A DNA stretch of 20,813 bases from Chara braunii (GCA_003427395.1 BFEA01000037.1:4193269-4214081); one strand, 5' to 3'; numbered from the stretch's first letter, positions 1-10,735 are shown. Notes: a model not told the origin generated them from the letters alone. Numbers and translations: made by a program.

Positions 1-55
<55 letters not shown>
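1..55. repeat. (TC)n microsatellite, cut by window edge
   Basis: A pure TC dinucleotide run begins at the first base and ends at 55, so the true array probably extends upstream of the window. It is one of several dinucleotide arrays in the region and has no coding content. Confidence 0.97.
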
Positions 56-58
<3 letters not shown>

Positions 59-124
59 TCATAGACACAAACACACTCTCTCAAAAACACATACACACAC
101 ACACATAATGACTACAAATCGAGA

Positions 125-145
125 ATCTCTCTCTTTTTATCTCTT

Positions 146-182
<37 letters not shown>

Positions 183-224
183 TACACACACACACATACA
201 CACACACACAATCAAACACACACA

Positions 225-271
<47 letters not shown>
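125..271. repeat. Compound (TC)n-(CA)n microsatellite
   Basis: A TC-rich tract (about 125-163) passes directly into a CA-rich tract (about 163-271) with a few interruptions (ata, atc, agc). The same TC-then-CA order recurs at 9548-9727, 9887-9975 and 19375-19460. The translated frame here is only Ser/Leu then His/Thr low complexity and is not a gene. Confidence 0.95.
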
Positions 272-272
<1 letters not shown>

Positions 273-387
273 AGCTTTCTCTATTTTTTCAAACTATGAT
301 ATGAAACATGACACATGATTTAAAATAACCCTAACTGAATGACATGTGTATGATGACTTCAAAACCTAACTATAAACGCCATAAATG

Positions 388-498
388 AAGGCCTAAGTAC
401 CGACACTAAGCAAAGGCCTAACTACACATATTATTTCAATGTAAAGGCCTAAGTATCAACCCTAACCGAAGGCCTAACTACAAATATCATTTCAATAC
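388..498. repeat. Two tandem copies of a 56-bp repeat with paired AAGGCCTAA boxes
   Basis: The nonamer AAGGCCTAA occurs at 388, 413, 444 and 469. The spacing (25, 31, 25) defines a 56-bp unit repeated twice (388-443 and 444-498). The copies differ by a few substitutions, and both end in a TATTTCAAT-like or ATTTCAAT motif. A more degenerate relative may lie just upstream (about 326-387, with AACCTAACTA at 363). The core AGGCCT is palindromic. Function is unknown; it may be a small satellite or subterminal repeat of the adjacent transposon. Confidence 0.85.
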
Positions 499-763
499 AC
501 ACACACATACACACACAATTAAATTGAAGTACAATACATTTAACAATAGAGAATTAATCACACAAGCACACATACACAAATGAGAATAATGAATTCATAA
601 ACATAACTCTATTTCACAAAGTTCATATTTTAAATATGTTCATAAAATTCAATTACCCAAATTTGTCCAATGTTTTTTTAATAATGTTTTTACCAAATAC
701 TAAAATAAAATATGAATCTTGTTCTTTGTGCATCTTTTTGGTTGTTGATGTGTATGTTGACAG
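499..763. other. AT-rich spacer, no gene seen
   Basis: This stretch holds short CA-rich patches (about 499-519 and 558-577) and otherwise AT-rich sequence. No open frame or RNA gene is recognisable. It could be the 5' flank or leader of the Helitron, but no convincing TC-type Helitron 5' terminus can be fixed. Confidence 0.6.
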
Positions 764-1563
764 ATAAAGAGGAATACAACAACTACAAATATCAAACCTC
801 CACGTTATCTATAACAAATTCAAGCGTCAATTGAAAGACAAGCTCGGACACGAGAAATTTTGCATACAACATCAAAAAAGTTTCTTGACTATATTGATCA
901 ACCAGATAAATATATTTTTTGGATCATAAGCCAAAAATGATTATTAGTACGTATAGAAATGCGAGAATACCTAAATAAGTCATTGATTGATTTGTATTTA
1001 GGAGATATAGATCAACCAGAAGCAGTGCAAGCAGTTCACTCAGCTTTATAAATCAAAGATGGAATCACACGATTTGATTTGCTACCTTTATTAAGGAAAA
1101 CAACAGTGTATGATTTGACATTACAATACGAACTACCACCGTTAGGAACATGTATCATATTTAAAAAATGCACAAAACTAGTAAGATTCGGATATCACGC
1201 AATGACATGTTTCAATACAGATATAAGGTCAATGGATCCATTGCATAAATTAGCCCGAGAACCAGTCATGGTTCAGCAAACAGCATTGAAATCATCACTA
1301 AGTTCAATGACATCAAAAGATCAAGCGGAGGAACAAATTCCAACGAATGAAGATCTTGGAAACTTGTCAACAACAGCTTATCTGAAGCTTCAAAAGGAAC
1401 AACAACTGAAGTGTTACCACAGACTCTTATGCTTATAACAAACACGGAAAACAACTTCACAACCACTGCAAATAAAAATGCAAGTACAGATGATATGCAG
1501 CATGAAGCAGGCATCAATGATATACCAAGTATGAGGACAACAAAGAGGCGCAAAAACAAGTGA
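764..1563 (+). pseudogene. Decayed ORF upstream of Helitron Rep; possibly RPA-like OB-fold protein
   Basis: One frame reads as protein from about 764 to 1438 with internal stops at 812 (TAA), 938 (TGA) and 1049 (TAA). Its best stretch (about 1070-1260) contains FDLLPLL, then LGTCIIFKKCTKLVRFGYH, then NTDIRSMDPLHKLARE. This hydrophobic, strand-like layout followed by a D/N-P and a Leu-rich helix is reminiscent of an RPA70 OB fold. A second frame continues to a TGA at 1561 and ends in a basic tail with TTKRRKNK, like a nuclear localisation signal, so a frameshift probably lies near 1300-1400. Plant and algal Helitrons often carry an RPA-like gene beside Rep/helicase, which is why this is suggested. 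The homology is weak by eye; it could be an unrelated accessory ORF. The start codon is not identifiable. Confidence 0.35.
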
Positions 1564-2191
1564 AACAAGTTATCATCAAGGATTTGATCATATTGGAACA
1601 ACACGACAAGAAGGACAAAGAGAGAGAATATATATTTTCAATACTTAATAATAAAAAAAATACTGAACTTTAGAGGTGTAAGAAAAACAGTCATGCAAAC
1701 ACACTAAGTTTGGTTATAGATTATATTTCATGACTCATGTTTATTATATTTTTTAAAGGCTTTTGGTGAAGGGCATGAATAAACAAGATCAACAACAAAG
1801 TCATATTTAAAGACCCTAACGAAATGTCATAAACTTAAAGATGTTTGAAAACTGTTTGATGAAAGTACACACTGTAATTAAAGATACTAAGAAATGACTA
1901 CAAAAACTCAAAATACAAAATGACCGATTCTCGTCATAATTTGCATTTTTATGTTTTTTTTTTGTCATGCATTGCTTCAAATATGTTCAAAATTATCATC
2001 GATGATCTATGAGGTATGTAAACATTTTTATTTTCAAACATACAAAATGTTAAAAAAAAAATTAAAATATTTTTAACAGCACTACATAAAAGCACACAAA
2101 AAAAAATTAGTTATATAAATATATATATATATATATGTATTAAAAAAATTAAATTAAAAAACATTGTTCTAAACTAATATAAAAATTAACA
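1564..2191. other. AT-rich region between Helitron ORFs, no gene seen
   Basis: This is strongly AT-rich sequence with poly-T and poly-A tracts, including an alternating TA run at about 2119-2136. No frame is protein-like. A phrase at about 1811-1830 (ACCCTAACGAAATGTCATAA) loosely resembles 327-350, which may hint at a dispersed subterminal motif but is too weak to call. Confidence 0.6.
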
Positions 2192-2386
2192 ATGAATCAA
2201 AATAAAACTTTTACACAAAAATATCATCCAACAAATAATAAAAACAGAAATAAAACACTTACAAAACAACGATTAACACATCACAATTATAAATGTACGA
2301 AAATTAATCATAAGGAACAAAAACTTAAAAAAAAAACAAAAACAAACCAAAACAAAAAAATAATAAACGAAGGAAAAAAAAAANNN

Positions 2387-2442
<56 letters not shown>

Positions 2443-5400
2443 GACAACAAACTTATAATGATAACAAATACGAAATTCTTAAAAATCAACGCATTATATA
2501 TCATAATCGAAAAACAAAATATAATAAAAACTATACAAACAAACAAATACACAACAGTCAAAATAAACAACATGTCAATTTAAATGCAATTCCAATTAAA
2601 CATACACGCATAAAAAATTTGGCTCGTCAACCATCATCAAGTTATAAACATTTTCTCGCGGGGTTTGAAAGTATCACACAAGAAAAAAAACAACAAATTC
2701 TAGATGAAGTACTTAATAATTTAAGTCCAACTGCTTCAGCAGAAGAAGTTTATTACGTATGTGATCGATTTGAATTACAACTTAACTTATGTAATTATTC
2801 TGTACAAGATGACGCACCATTAAAACTGATGAGAGCATGTTTATATTATCCTGATGATAACTTACCAAAACCACTACAAGAATATCATGATTGCTCAAAT
2901 ATATCTTTTACCTTTGCAAATATCATGCTTTCGGGAGCAGGTATACAAAAAATCACAGATTCAAATATTGTATTTGATATTTGCATAGAAAGCAACATAT
3001 CATTATTTCAAAAGATAAATAAACCACGACTGCCAAAATTTGCAATTGCCAACCATTTCTTCATTTGTCGTTTAACACGCACAATTCCAAATCCAACATG
3101 ACCAGAAATAGTAATGACAAGTCTGATCACTATTCTAGCACAAACAAGAATCATGCGTGGTGGTCTACATCGAACAATTCGTTCTCATTTATTGCTTTTT
3201 TATGCTATTCCAGGACCACCAGCTACTTTGTTGCCACGCCAATAAAACACAGTTGCAATATACATAATCATTTTAGCAGGATCATTCACAAATAGTCAAT
3301 TCACAGAAATAAAAAAATTACACGCTGTACGACATGATGTTGTTTTAAAATTGTTTTTGTTTTATAAATTATATAGTTTATTCTACAAAAATATTACACT
3401 CAATAATTCAGTACTCAAACAAATTCCAATACAAGTTGACGACTTCATTCCAACAACAGTGATTGATCATATAAATGATGGATTTGCAGCTAAAAAAATT
3501 AACAATGAACAAGATGCTATAAATGCTCCTATCGACCGTCGCGACGAAATGACCTACATAGAAAAACCAGTTATTTTTACTCACTCAACAGCAATGATCG
3601 ACGAACTTATGGAACGACAAATAATACATCAACATCTCGAAACGACGAATGAAACAATACTTTATACAATTAATCCATCATCAAAATTTGCAAATGCATT
3701 CGATCCTGCATTAGATGCTAAAATGTTTCCTTACCTTTTTTGTTTTGGTAGAGGTTTCATAAAAGAACCTGATCGAAGAATTCCAGTATCAAAGGAAATG
3801 TGTGTCAAACATTATTGCTTACTCACTCATCGACGTTTTGCACAAGATCATCATTATGTATTAGCTTCATTCGATAAACTTGCACTTGATCGAGGCTACA
3901 AAATGGTCAGCAAAACATGCAACTCTCCCCCCACTAAACACAAACCAATATCAAATATTACAACTGAGCAATTACGAATCGGTTTAGAAAACAATCGTCG
4001 ACGACGTTGTGAACATCCTCCATTGCCAGTTACAACCACAGTCAACAGATTTTGAAAAATTATTGAATGTAGTGTTGTATACATTTGGGGAAGCAACGCA
4101 GAACGACGTGCTCGACGACAAGAAGCATTTGCAACATGTGATCGATTTGGCCAACCAAGTCGTTTGTTGACAATCACACCTAGCACAGATATGTCATTCA
4201 CTTTTTCATCATATGTAAGCGTTTCAAATGTGACAGATTTTTTAAACGGATTTGATAATACGCCTCATATATCATTATCAGAACTCAAACGCGTATCAAT
4301 GGCAGACAGCATTACATCAGCAAGATTGTTCGATCGACTAATGAATATAAATTTTAAAACAGTTATTGGTTTTACTAAAACAATACAAACATCATCATCA
4401 TCTGGCGTATTATTTGGACAATTGAATGCGTATTATGGCATGGTCGAAACACAAGGATGTGGAACACTCCACCTTCATTGTTTGATTTGGTTAAAAAACG
4501 TCTCACGTTCAACAAACGTTTTTGATCAACTTCAAAACACAATTCTTACCTTCAACAATACCATAACAAATTATGTTGATACTATTGTCACAACTTCAAC
4601 CCCACAAACAATCACTAACCTACCATGTTCCACTTGTAACGCTCAACAACCATGTCATATTGCTCTTCAAATCAACCCTAACCCATATCGTTCACCCTTT
4701 TAAAAAAAATAAGATCCAAAACATATAAAATAACCTGCAACAGGAGAATGTATAAAATGTGAAATCAAAGTTAGCTCCCAACATTTATCACGCCAACGTA
4801 TTTTTCAAACAAAAAAATCGAATGCATTATTATCATTACAAAAACAAAATTTACCTCTAAATTTTTACGTACCAAATATAGAAGACCCGATTTACTTACA
4901 TGAATATTCCCAACTACTTCTTAACATGTCACCAAACCCAATCCTTAATTGTTTAAATGACAATCACTTCAAATCAATAGTATACCTTCCTGTCTACCTC
5001 GTCCTAACGCATCATTGGGCTCATATAACATCATGTTTCAAAAAATCACGATGCATAAATACAGATAAAGTTTGTAATTATTTATACCTTCGTACGCATC
5101 ATGAACAGACCACACTTACATCGAGTGGAGTTGAATTACAGAGAACTTTTGGACACAAATATATTAATAATTATAACGACGTTATTATTGCAACCTTCAA
5201 ATGCAACCATGATATACAACCATTATTTGGAGGTATGGAAGCTAGTAATCGAATCTATTACGCTTGTAGATACGCGACGAAAGACCAACATAAAATCGAT
5301 TGTAACATCGCTTTGCAATTAGCTGCATTTGATGCGAGACAAGAACGAGAAAAAATAGCAGCAGAAAACGAAGAACTACCTACAAACACAAAAGCGCGTC

Positions 5401-6355
5401 GACGACTTACATGTCAAATGTTCACAATGACAAACAAACAAGAAGTTGTTAGTCCATTATGTGCATTATACATAATCAGACAATCTTGCGCTTATACAAG
5501 TCATTATTATAATTTTTTAAACCTCCGTCAAATGTTGAAACAACTTTTACAAGAGTCAGAAATCAAATGTAATAATACTGAACAAGACAACAATGATGAT
5601 TTTATCATTCATCCTCTGAATGAATATACATTTCGTCCACTATCTTTATCATCACTTTGTGAATGTGAATTCACATGCAATTATTAAAAAAAAAAAAAAA
5701 AAAATCATCTACAAACGATCTAATATTCCGTCAAAATCATCCACAATCAAAATCAAAATGTTTGGGGCGATACAAAATTTCACGTATTCCAAACATTCCA
5801 TTTGGATCACGCATCCCACTTTATGATAAATATAAAACACCAGAAGAATTAACTCGTCACACACAATTAACTATTTTGTTATTGAAACCATTTCGTGACC
5901 TTCATGATCTACGATCTAATAACATTGATTGGAATACAACATTCCTTCAATATTATAAAATAATGTCTAATTTCAATCGTTCAATATACTTGAACATGCA
6001 AGATTATCATATCACACGAAAACGAGCAGCCGAAGTTCAAGCTAACCGTCCAACTTACACAACCACTAATGCAATGCAAGAATATGACTTTGAATCAACA
6101 CCAAACAACAAACACTCAAATCATAAAACAACAATTCCTGATGAGGATTACAATTACCTTTACTTTTATGATCCAGAAATGACAAACTTTGAACGCAATA
6201 CACAAAATTGTATAAGAACACTAAATGATCCTGTTCATTTTCCAATGATTCCAACCTCAAGACTATTGACTACAAATACATCATCACCATATCATACAAT
6301 AATGATTGAAACTGCACAAACTACATCAAAAACGTATACAAAAATAAATTCATAG
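2192..6355 (+). pseudogene. Helitron Rep/N-terminal portion (HUH-Y2 rolling-circle replication initiator), broken
   Basis: This is the N-terminal half of a Helitron RepHel polyprotein, the endonuclease that nicks and joins single strands in rolling-circle transposition. From ATG 2192 the first stretch is K/N/Q-rich and basic. After an A-tract containing an N gap (2374-2441) the main frame runs 2442-5687. Visible parts are PKFAIANHFF near 3034 (Helitron-like N domain), MFPYLFCFGRG near 3723, LLTITPS near 4158, then GTLHLHCLIWL with the HUH-type His pair at 4470-4478. NHDIQPLFGG precedes a Tyr motif with Tyr codons at 5256, 5259 and 5271. In-frame stops are at 3099 (TGA), 3243 (TAA), 4053 (TGA), 4701, 4710 and 4731 (all TAA). 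An A19 run (5686-5704) marks a frame change into 5705-6355, which reads as the linker (IPFGSRIPLYDKY, LLLKPFRDLHDLR) before the helicase. The identity is secure; the protein is not functional as read. Confidence 0.88.
2374..2441. repeat. Poly(A) tract with 3-N assembly gap
   Basis: A run of A from 2374 to 2441 is interrupted only by NNN at 2384-2386. It falls inside the Rep reading frame, with different open frames on its two sides. The true length is therefore uncertain and the frame change may be an assembly effect or genuine slippage. Confidence 0.95.
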
Positions 6356-6396
6356 AACCAATTTCTATTAAATAAGTTAAAAACCTAAATTTTTTC

Positions 6397-8413
6397 AGAC
6401 ATCTCATCTTTACAAACATGGCAAAAAAATCATAACATTACCAACTCTTATGAATGTACATCAGAAAATATTGAAATTCATCCTTGGCATGATATTCTTT
6501 AACCAACACGAATAACATTAATGAAAAATGTTTTGAATCTATCACATATGAAATATTTACAACAATCTAACAATAAACCTCAAAATACAACAAAATTTTC
6601 AACAATAACAGAAATGTCACAACAATTCAAACTTACTTAAAAACAACACGTGGCTTTTGCATTTGCAGCCCCAGTCTTTTAAAAACACGGAACAATCAAG
6701 CATTACATGATGAAAATCCACAAACATAACATTAAATGAAATTAAAAAAAAAATGAAAAAACAACAATTGCTAATGTTCTTAACTAAAGAAGGAGGAACA
6801 AAAAAATCACACATCATTGCAACCATCGAAGCTTTTTGTAATGTTTGGCAAAGGCCAAAAACAATTCAAAAAACAACACTTACTGGAAAACCTGCAGTAA
6901 GAATTCATGATGTTACCATTCATGGTTGGATTGACATGCATAACTTTGAAAACGATCATTCGTTCGAATAATGTAGTGCAAATTTGAAAGGAATTCCAAG
7001 TTTTTGTCAAGAACTCTGACTTTTCATAATTGATGAAATTAGTATGATGAACAAGGAACAAATTGTCAACTTAGATATGGCATTATGAGCAGAAAGAAAG
7101 CTAGATTTACCATTCGGAGGACTACATATTATTTTATCAGGGGATTGGTTTCAAATGCCACCAGTTATGGGAAAACCACTATACGAGCAACCATCACAAA
7201 AATATGCAGCCAATCCATTCGATGTTGAAGGATTTAACCTATGACGACTTTTTAAAACAATCGTAATCTTAGATGAAAACGTTCGATTCAAATCAGATCC
7301 TCCTTGGGGAGAAGGCTGTTCAAAAGCTTGCAAGGGCATTTCCACTGATGAGTTCATTGATATTATCAACTCACGATTACATTCTTCTTGCCCACCACAA
7401 AAATTGCTATCATCTAATTTAATATATACTAATAAAACACCAATATACGCAACACCAGACAATGACACACACACAAACATCATCCATTAATATATACGCG
7501 AATTAGCCAAACAATTGGCCGAAAATCATTACCCAATACGTATCGTTACAAATTTTGACAAAAACTTTAATAGACAAAAACACAGACGATATTCGTTTAT
7601 GTCTCTCCCTAGCAACATGCAAGGATGCTATGTACCATTTCTAGACCTCATTTCAGGCATGCCAATTGTATTCACCCAAAATGTCGACCCCAATAGAGGC
7701 ATTGCCAACGACACATTCTGAATTTTCCATTCCTTACAATTTCATCCAAAAACACAGTTTCAACTTATTTTTGACACTGTAGCATCGACACGTGTGCTTG
7801 TTCCAAATTAAGCCCCTCAACTTGCATTGATTCGCATTCTAAATAGAAAAGGATTTGAATTGTTTCCATTCGCATCTAATGAGCAACTACCTAAAGATAT
7901 TTACCATGTTTTCTTGGAACGTTCAAAACGTTCAATCACTGTATCATTACCACGCATACCATTTTCATCACAACAAACTTGCATATTATATCGAAAGAAA
8001 TTTCCTTTCATTTCCGTCATCGCTTCTACTTTGTATAAAGTTCAAGGAGAAACCCTAACATCAATGATTCTTGCAGACCGGAAAGTTTTATCAACACCAC
8101 AAACGAGGGAAAAAAACGTCCCACAACAAGGATACATCGCAGTATCTCGTGTAATAAATCGCTATACTTTACAACACAACTTACAAAATTCTTCAAACCT
8201 GATGAAAGTGTATTACATGAGGATGACAGAATCACAAAGATTGCAGAACAACTGTTCCAAACTAACTTCGTAAAAAAAATGTTCGAAAACACATCTTTGA
8301 CATCATACATACATGAACAAAATAAACAATTATCCATAATAAATATACAAGAATTATCGATACAACGTAAAAAAAATTCAAAACAACTAATAATTTTTCA
8401 ATATAAAAGATAA
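6397..8413 (+). pseudogene. Helitron Pif1-like helicase portion, broken
   Basis: This is the superfamily 1 (Pif1/RecD-like) 5'-to-3' helicase half of the Helitron RepHel protein. After a lead-in with FAFAAPVF near 6656, an A10 run (6744-6753) marks a frame change. LLMFLTKEGGTKKSH follows; the Walker A consensus G-x-G-G-T-G-K-S is degraded, with AAA (Lys) codons at 6786 and 6801 where Gly is expected. Walker B is FIIDEISMMN (Asp-Glu at 7032-7037), then LPFGGLHIILSGDWFQMPPV (7113 onward, helicase motif III type), ILDENVRF near 7269 and YKVQGETLTSMIL near 8034 (late Pif1 motif). In-frame stops lie at 6969, 7017, 7086, 7242, 7488, 7719 and 7809. Near 8180 the frame shifts; the C-terminus FFKPDESVLHEDDRITKIAE continues in another frame to a TAA at 8411. 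The family call is confident and the activity is clearly lost. Confidence 0.87.
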
Positions 8414-8438
8414 CATCACAACGCCCGACTTCATTTGT

Positions 8439-9290
8439 TTGTCAGATTATCCAGATATAACACCACCTTCAAACAACATCAACGAATGTTTTTACATGCC
8501 TTCCTCTCTAACAAACATTATTACAAACCATAACAAATCAACAACATTACATTCCATAATTACACAATCGCCTCTTCACACCCCATTTTTGCAACATACC
8601 AAAGACAAAGATACAAATTCGGATGATGTAAACGTTATTTCAATCCCAATGGATTCAGAATCGTGTGTATACATTACTTTACATGAACAACATTGGCTCA
8701 GAGATATACCCATAAACAGTTATGCAGAATTAATTATGGATAAATCAGAAACAATCTTTATAACAAACACGTTCGCATACAACCAAGGAATAACAAAAAA
8801 CGATTACCATTGCATTGATCGACAAATCCAAAGAAGAAATAGAAATCGACCATTAACAACAATCATACATTTTTTCATTCCAATAAACATAAACAACACT
8901 CATTGGACACTTGAATATTTAAATCTTGGAACACAAACTATATATTACTATGACAGTTTCTCAACTACTGATACAACATTCTTCTCTAACATCGAACGAT
9001 GGCTATAAACTAGAACAGATTGTTTACACATATTACAATTTGCAAAAACACATATCTTACAAGGACCCTAACAAACTAATCCATACGATTGTGGTGTTTT
9101 TGTCCTCGTTATGCTTCGACATCTGATGTTACCTAACCCACTTACACATATCAATGATTTCTCCCAAAAAAACATGCCTCTATATAGGACATTCATTCAT
9201 AACGAACTTTGTCTTTACACACTCTACAAAATTACTCCACACCCAAATTGTACAACCACCAATCTACCACAACTACTTTGTCAAACATAA
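8439..9290 (+). pseudogene. Ulp1/SENP-type (C48) cysteine protease domain associated with the Helitron
   Basis: The single frame 8439-9290 is interrupted by TAA at 9006 and 9069. About 85 residues in it reads HWLRDIPINSYAELIM, typical of the W-L-x-D-x-x-I/L entry of Ulp1 proteases. FFIPININNTHWTL follows with catalytic His codon 8901-8903, then YYYDS with Asp 8952-8954, then QTNPYDCGVFVLVML with the oxyanion-hole Gln 9072-9074 and catalytic Cys 9090-9092. The complete His-Asp-Gln-Cys set is therefore still readable. Ulp1 enzymes cleave SUMO-type precursors and conjugates; inside transposons their role is unproven, and polyprotein processing or host-factor modification are possible. The frame equals that of the helicase core and starts about 25 nt after the helicase C-terminal frame stops, so it may originally have been one fused polyprotein or a separate ORF. 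The start is uncertain. Confidence 0.8.
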
Positions 9291-9540
9291 TCAATACAAT
9301 AATTACATATAAAACATCACTAATCATCAACATCTTTCACAGCACAAACAACAACCACACACGATCACTCAAGTACAAGCTATGCGGTCTGCAAGATTCA
9401 AGACTAACCAACTCAAAACCAAGTACAAATAAAGGTACGAAAAATATTCATACATCCTTCAAAAAACCAACTACCACTTTTATCTTCCTTTCTCCCCCCC
9501 CACTATACCCTTCCTAAAATTACTTTTAATTTTTTGAAGC
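9291..9540. other. AT-rich 3' flank of the Helitron, no gene seen
   Basis: This is C- and A-rich sequence without a supported gene. A Helitron 3' end would be a short hairpin followed by CTRR. The only candidate seen is a weak 4-bp GTCT/AGAC pair around 9388-9406 followed by TAACC, which is not convincing. Confidence 0.5.
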
Positions 9541-9547
9541 ATACACA

Positions 9548-9727
9548 CATGCAATCTCTCTCTTTCTCTCTCTCTCACACACACACAAACACACAAACAC
9601 ACACATACACACATACACACACGCACACACACACAAAACATACACTCTCTCTCTCTATCACACACACACACACACACACACACACGCGCACACACACACA
9701 CAAACACACAAACACACAAACACACAA
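9548..9727. repeat. Compound (TC)n/(CA)n microsatellite
   Basis: TC-rich DNA (about 9555-9577), a CA-rich tract, a second TC block (9643-9658) and a long CA tract to 9727 follow each other, with scattered interruptions. Both strands give long low-complexity open frames here (His/Thr on plus, Val/Cys on minus), which are not genes. Confidence 0.95.
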
Positions 9728-9810
9728 ACCAATATTGTCGGGTGCACATTTTAAGGTTTTGGGGCCTTGCAAGTGCCAAAACCATGTACGATCGATAGCT
9801 GCCCGCAAAA

Positions 9811-10135
9811 GGCCGATATGGACACCATCCTTAAAACTTTTTTGAAATTGAATGAAACGGTGCAAATCCACTTCCCTCACTCTCTCTCTCTTTCTCACAC
9901 ACACACACACACTCACTCTTTCTCTCTCTGTCTCCCTCTCTCTCTCTCTGTCTCACTCAAACACACACACACGCACACATATTCTCAACTCTATTGATGG
10001 GGAGCACTACCTTCCGCAAATTGAACCAACGTCAAATGAACATTCCGAATGAAGCACCGATCAGGGGGACCCACACACACTCTCCTCAAGTTGTGTATAA
10101 CAAATATGAAAAAACATGCATACAACATAACTACA
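9811..10135. repeat. Diverged direct repeat, copy A
   Basis: Copy A shares ordered blocks with copy B at 10176-10500, offset by about 365 bp. Shared blocks include GGCCGAT, TCCTTAA, ATTGAA..GAAACGGTG, TCCACTT, ATGGGGAGC, AACGTC, AAGCACC, GACCCACACACACTCTC and AGTTGTGTATA. A (TC)n/(CA)n array (about 9887-9975) sits inside copy A where copy B has ordinary sequence. The nature of the repeated unit is unknown. Confidence 0.75.
9887..9975. repeat. (TC)n/(CA)n microsatellite inside direct repeat copy A
   Basis: TC- and CA-rich DNA replaces the segment that in copy B (about 10275-10355) is non-repetitive. This indicates that the microsatellite expanded or was inserted after or during the duplication. 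Confidence 0.85.
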
Positions 10136-10175
10136 TGTAAGTGTATGTAACAAACAGACACAGAGTCAAGAGGGA

Positions 10176-10500
10176 GGCCGATGAGGCGCCGTCCTTAAGC
10201 CTTTTTGGCGGTCGTTGGCGAAACGGCATGCTGGGCCTTTTCAAAATTGAAACGGTGCGGGTCCACTTTTCTCAAATAGCAAAGCACATCGAATAAAAAA
10301 CGTACATGTTGTATTTGAATATAATGTGTGTACCCTTTCTACTCCGATTTCGAAAAGGAAAATGGGGAGCGTCACCTGCTGGAAACTGGATCCAACGTCC
10401 CATGAATATCCTGAATAAAGCACCAACCGGGACCCACACACACTCTCTTCGAGTTGTGTATAGCAAACATGACAAAACATACATACAAACAATATAATCC
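10176..10500. repeat. Diverged direct repeat, copy B
   Basis: This is the second copy of the unit described at 9811-10135. It contains an additional GC-richer block (about 10206-10240) that copy A lacks. It ends where the LINE 5' leader is thought to begin. Confidence 0.75.
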
Positions 10501-10537
10501 CTACCTTACCTTCCCGAACCACATTAACAAACGAACT

Positions 10538-10564
10538 ACGGGTTGCGCACCCGTGCCCTCACGG
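10538..10564 (+). other. Overlapping short hairpins in LINE 5' leader
   Basis: ACGGGT (10538-10543) and ACCCGT (10549-10554) form a perfect 6-bp stem around TGCGC. The overlapping CCGTG (10551-10555) and CACGG (10560-10564) form a competing 5-bp stem. They lie at the presumed 5' end of the LINE. Whether they matter for the RNA is inference. Confidence 0.4.
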
Positions 10565-10735
10565 TAAGTCAATTTGACCGTCACCCCCGCCATCACGACG
10601 GGGAACGGGAAAGCTCCGACGCACACTCCATATCGAGAATGAAGGGGATATCCCCTATCGCAGAAGAGCTGTCAAATAGTCCCAAAAGCCATCGTAGGAT
10701 AGGAGGATGAAGGAGACACACCAACGACGAAACCG

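Larger units (their letters stand above)
764..9290 (+). mobile_element. Decayed autonomous Helitron-type rolling-circle transposon (limits approximate)
   Basis: On the plus strand and in Helitron order there is a basic N-terminal region, a Helitron-like N domain, an HUH Rep motif (HLH at 4470-4478), a Tyr pair (Y-A-C-R-Y at 5259-5273), a Pif1-like helicase (Walker A remnant 6786-6809, Walker B IIDEISM at 7026-7046, KVQGETL near 8037) and a Ulp1-like protease domain. A possible RPA-like ORF lies upstream. Numerous TGA/TAA stops and at least three frameshifts make it non-autonomous. Termini were not fixed: no clear 5' TC or 3' hairpin plus CTRR end was found, so the limits given are only those of the coding signal. 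The sequence is markedly AT-rich compared with the LINE downstream. Confidence 0.85.

Noticed and set aside
108-299. Plus-strand ORF made of Ser/Leu then His/Thr repeats
   Set aside because: It is a translation of (TC)n and (CA)n microsatellite and has no protein-like complexity.
327-480. CCCTAAC phrases suggesting interstitial telomere repeats
   Set aside because: Only isolated occurrences exist, with no tandem TTTAGGG-type array.
9388-9410. GTCT/AGAC pair followed by TAACC as the Helitron 3' terminus
   Set aside because: The stem is only 4 bp and the CTRR end is not properly placed, so the terminus was left undefined.
9480-9916. Long Val/Cys-rich minus-strand ORFs
   Set aside because: They are translations of the GT-complement of the CA microsatellite.
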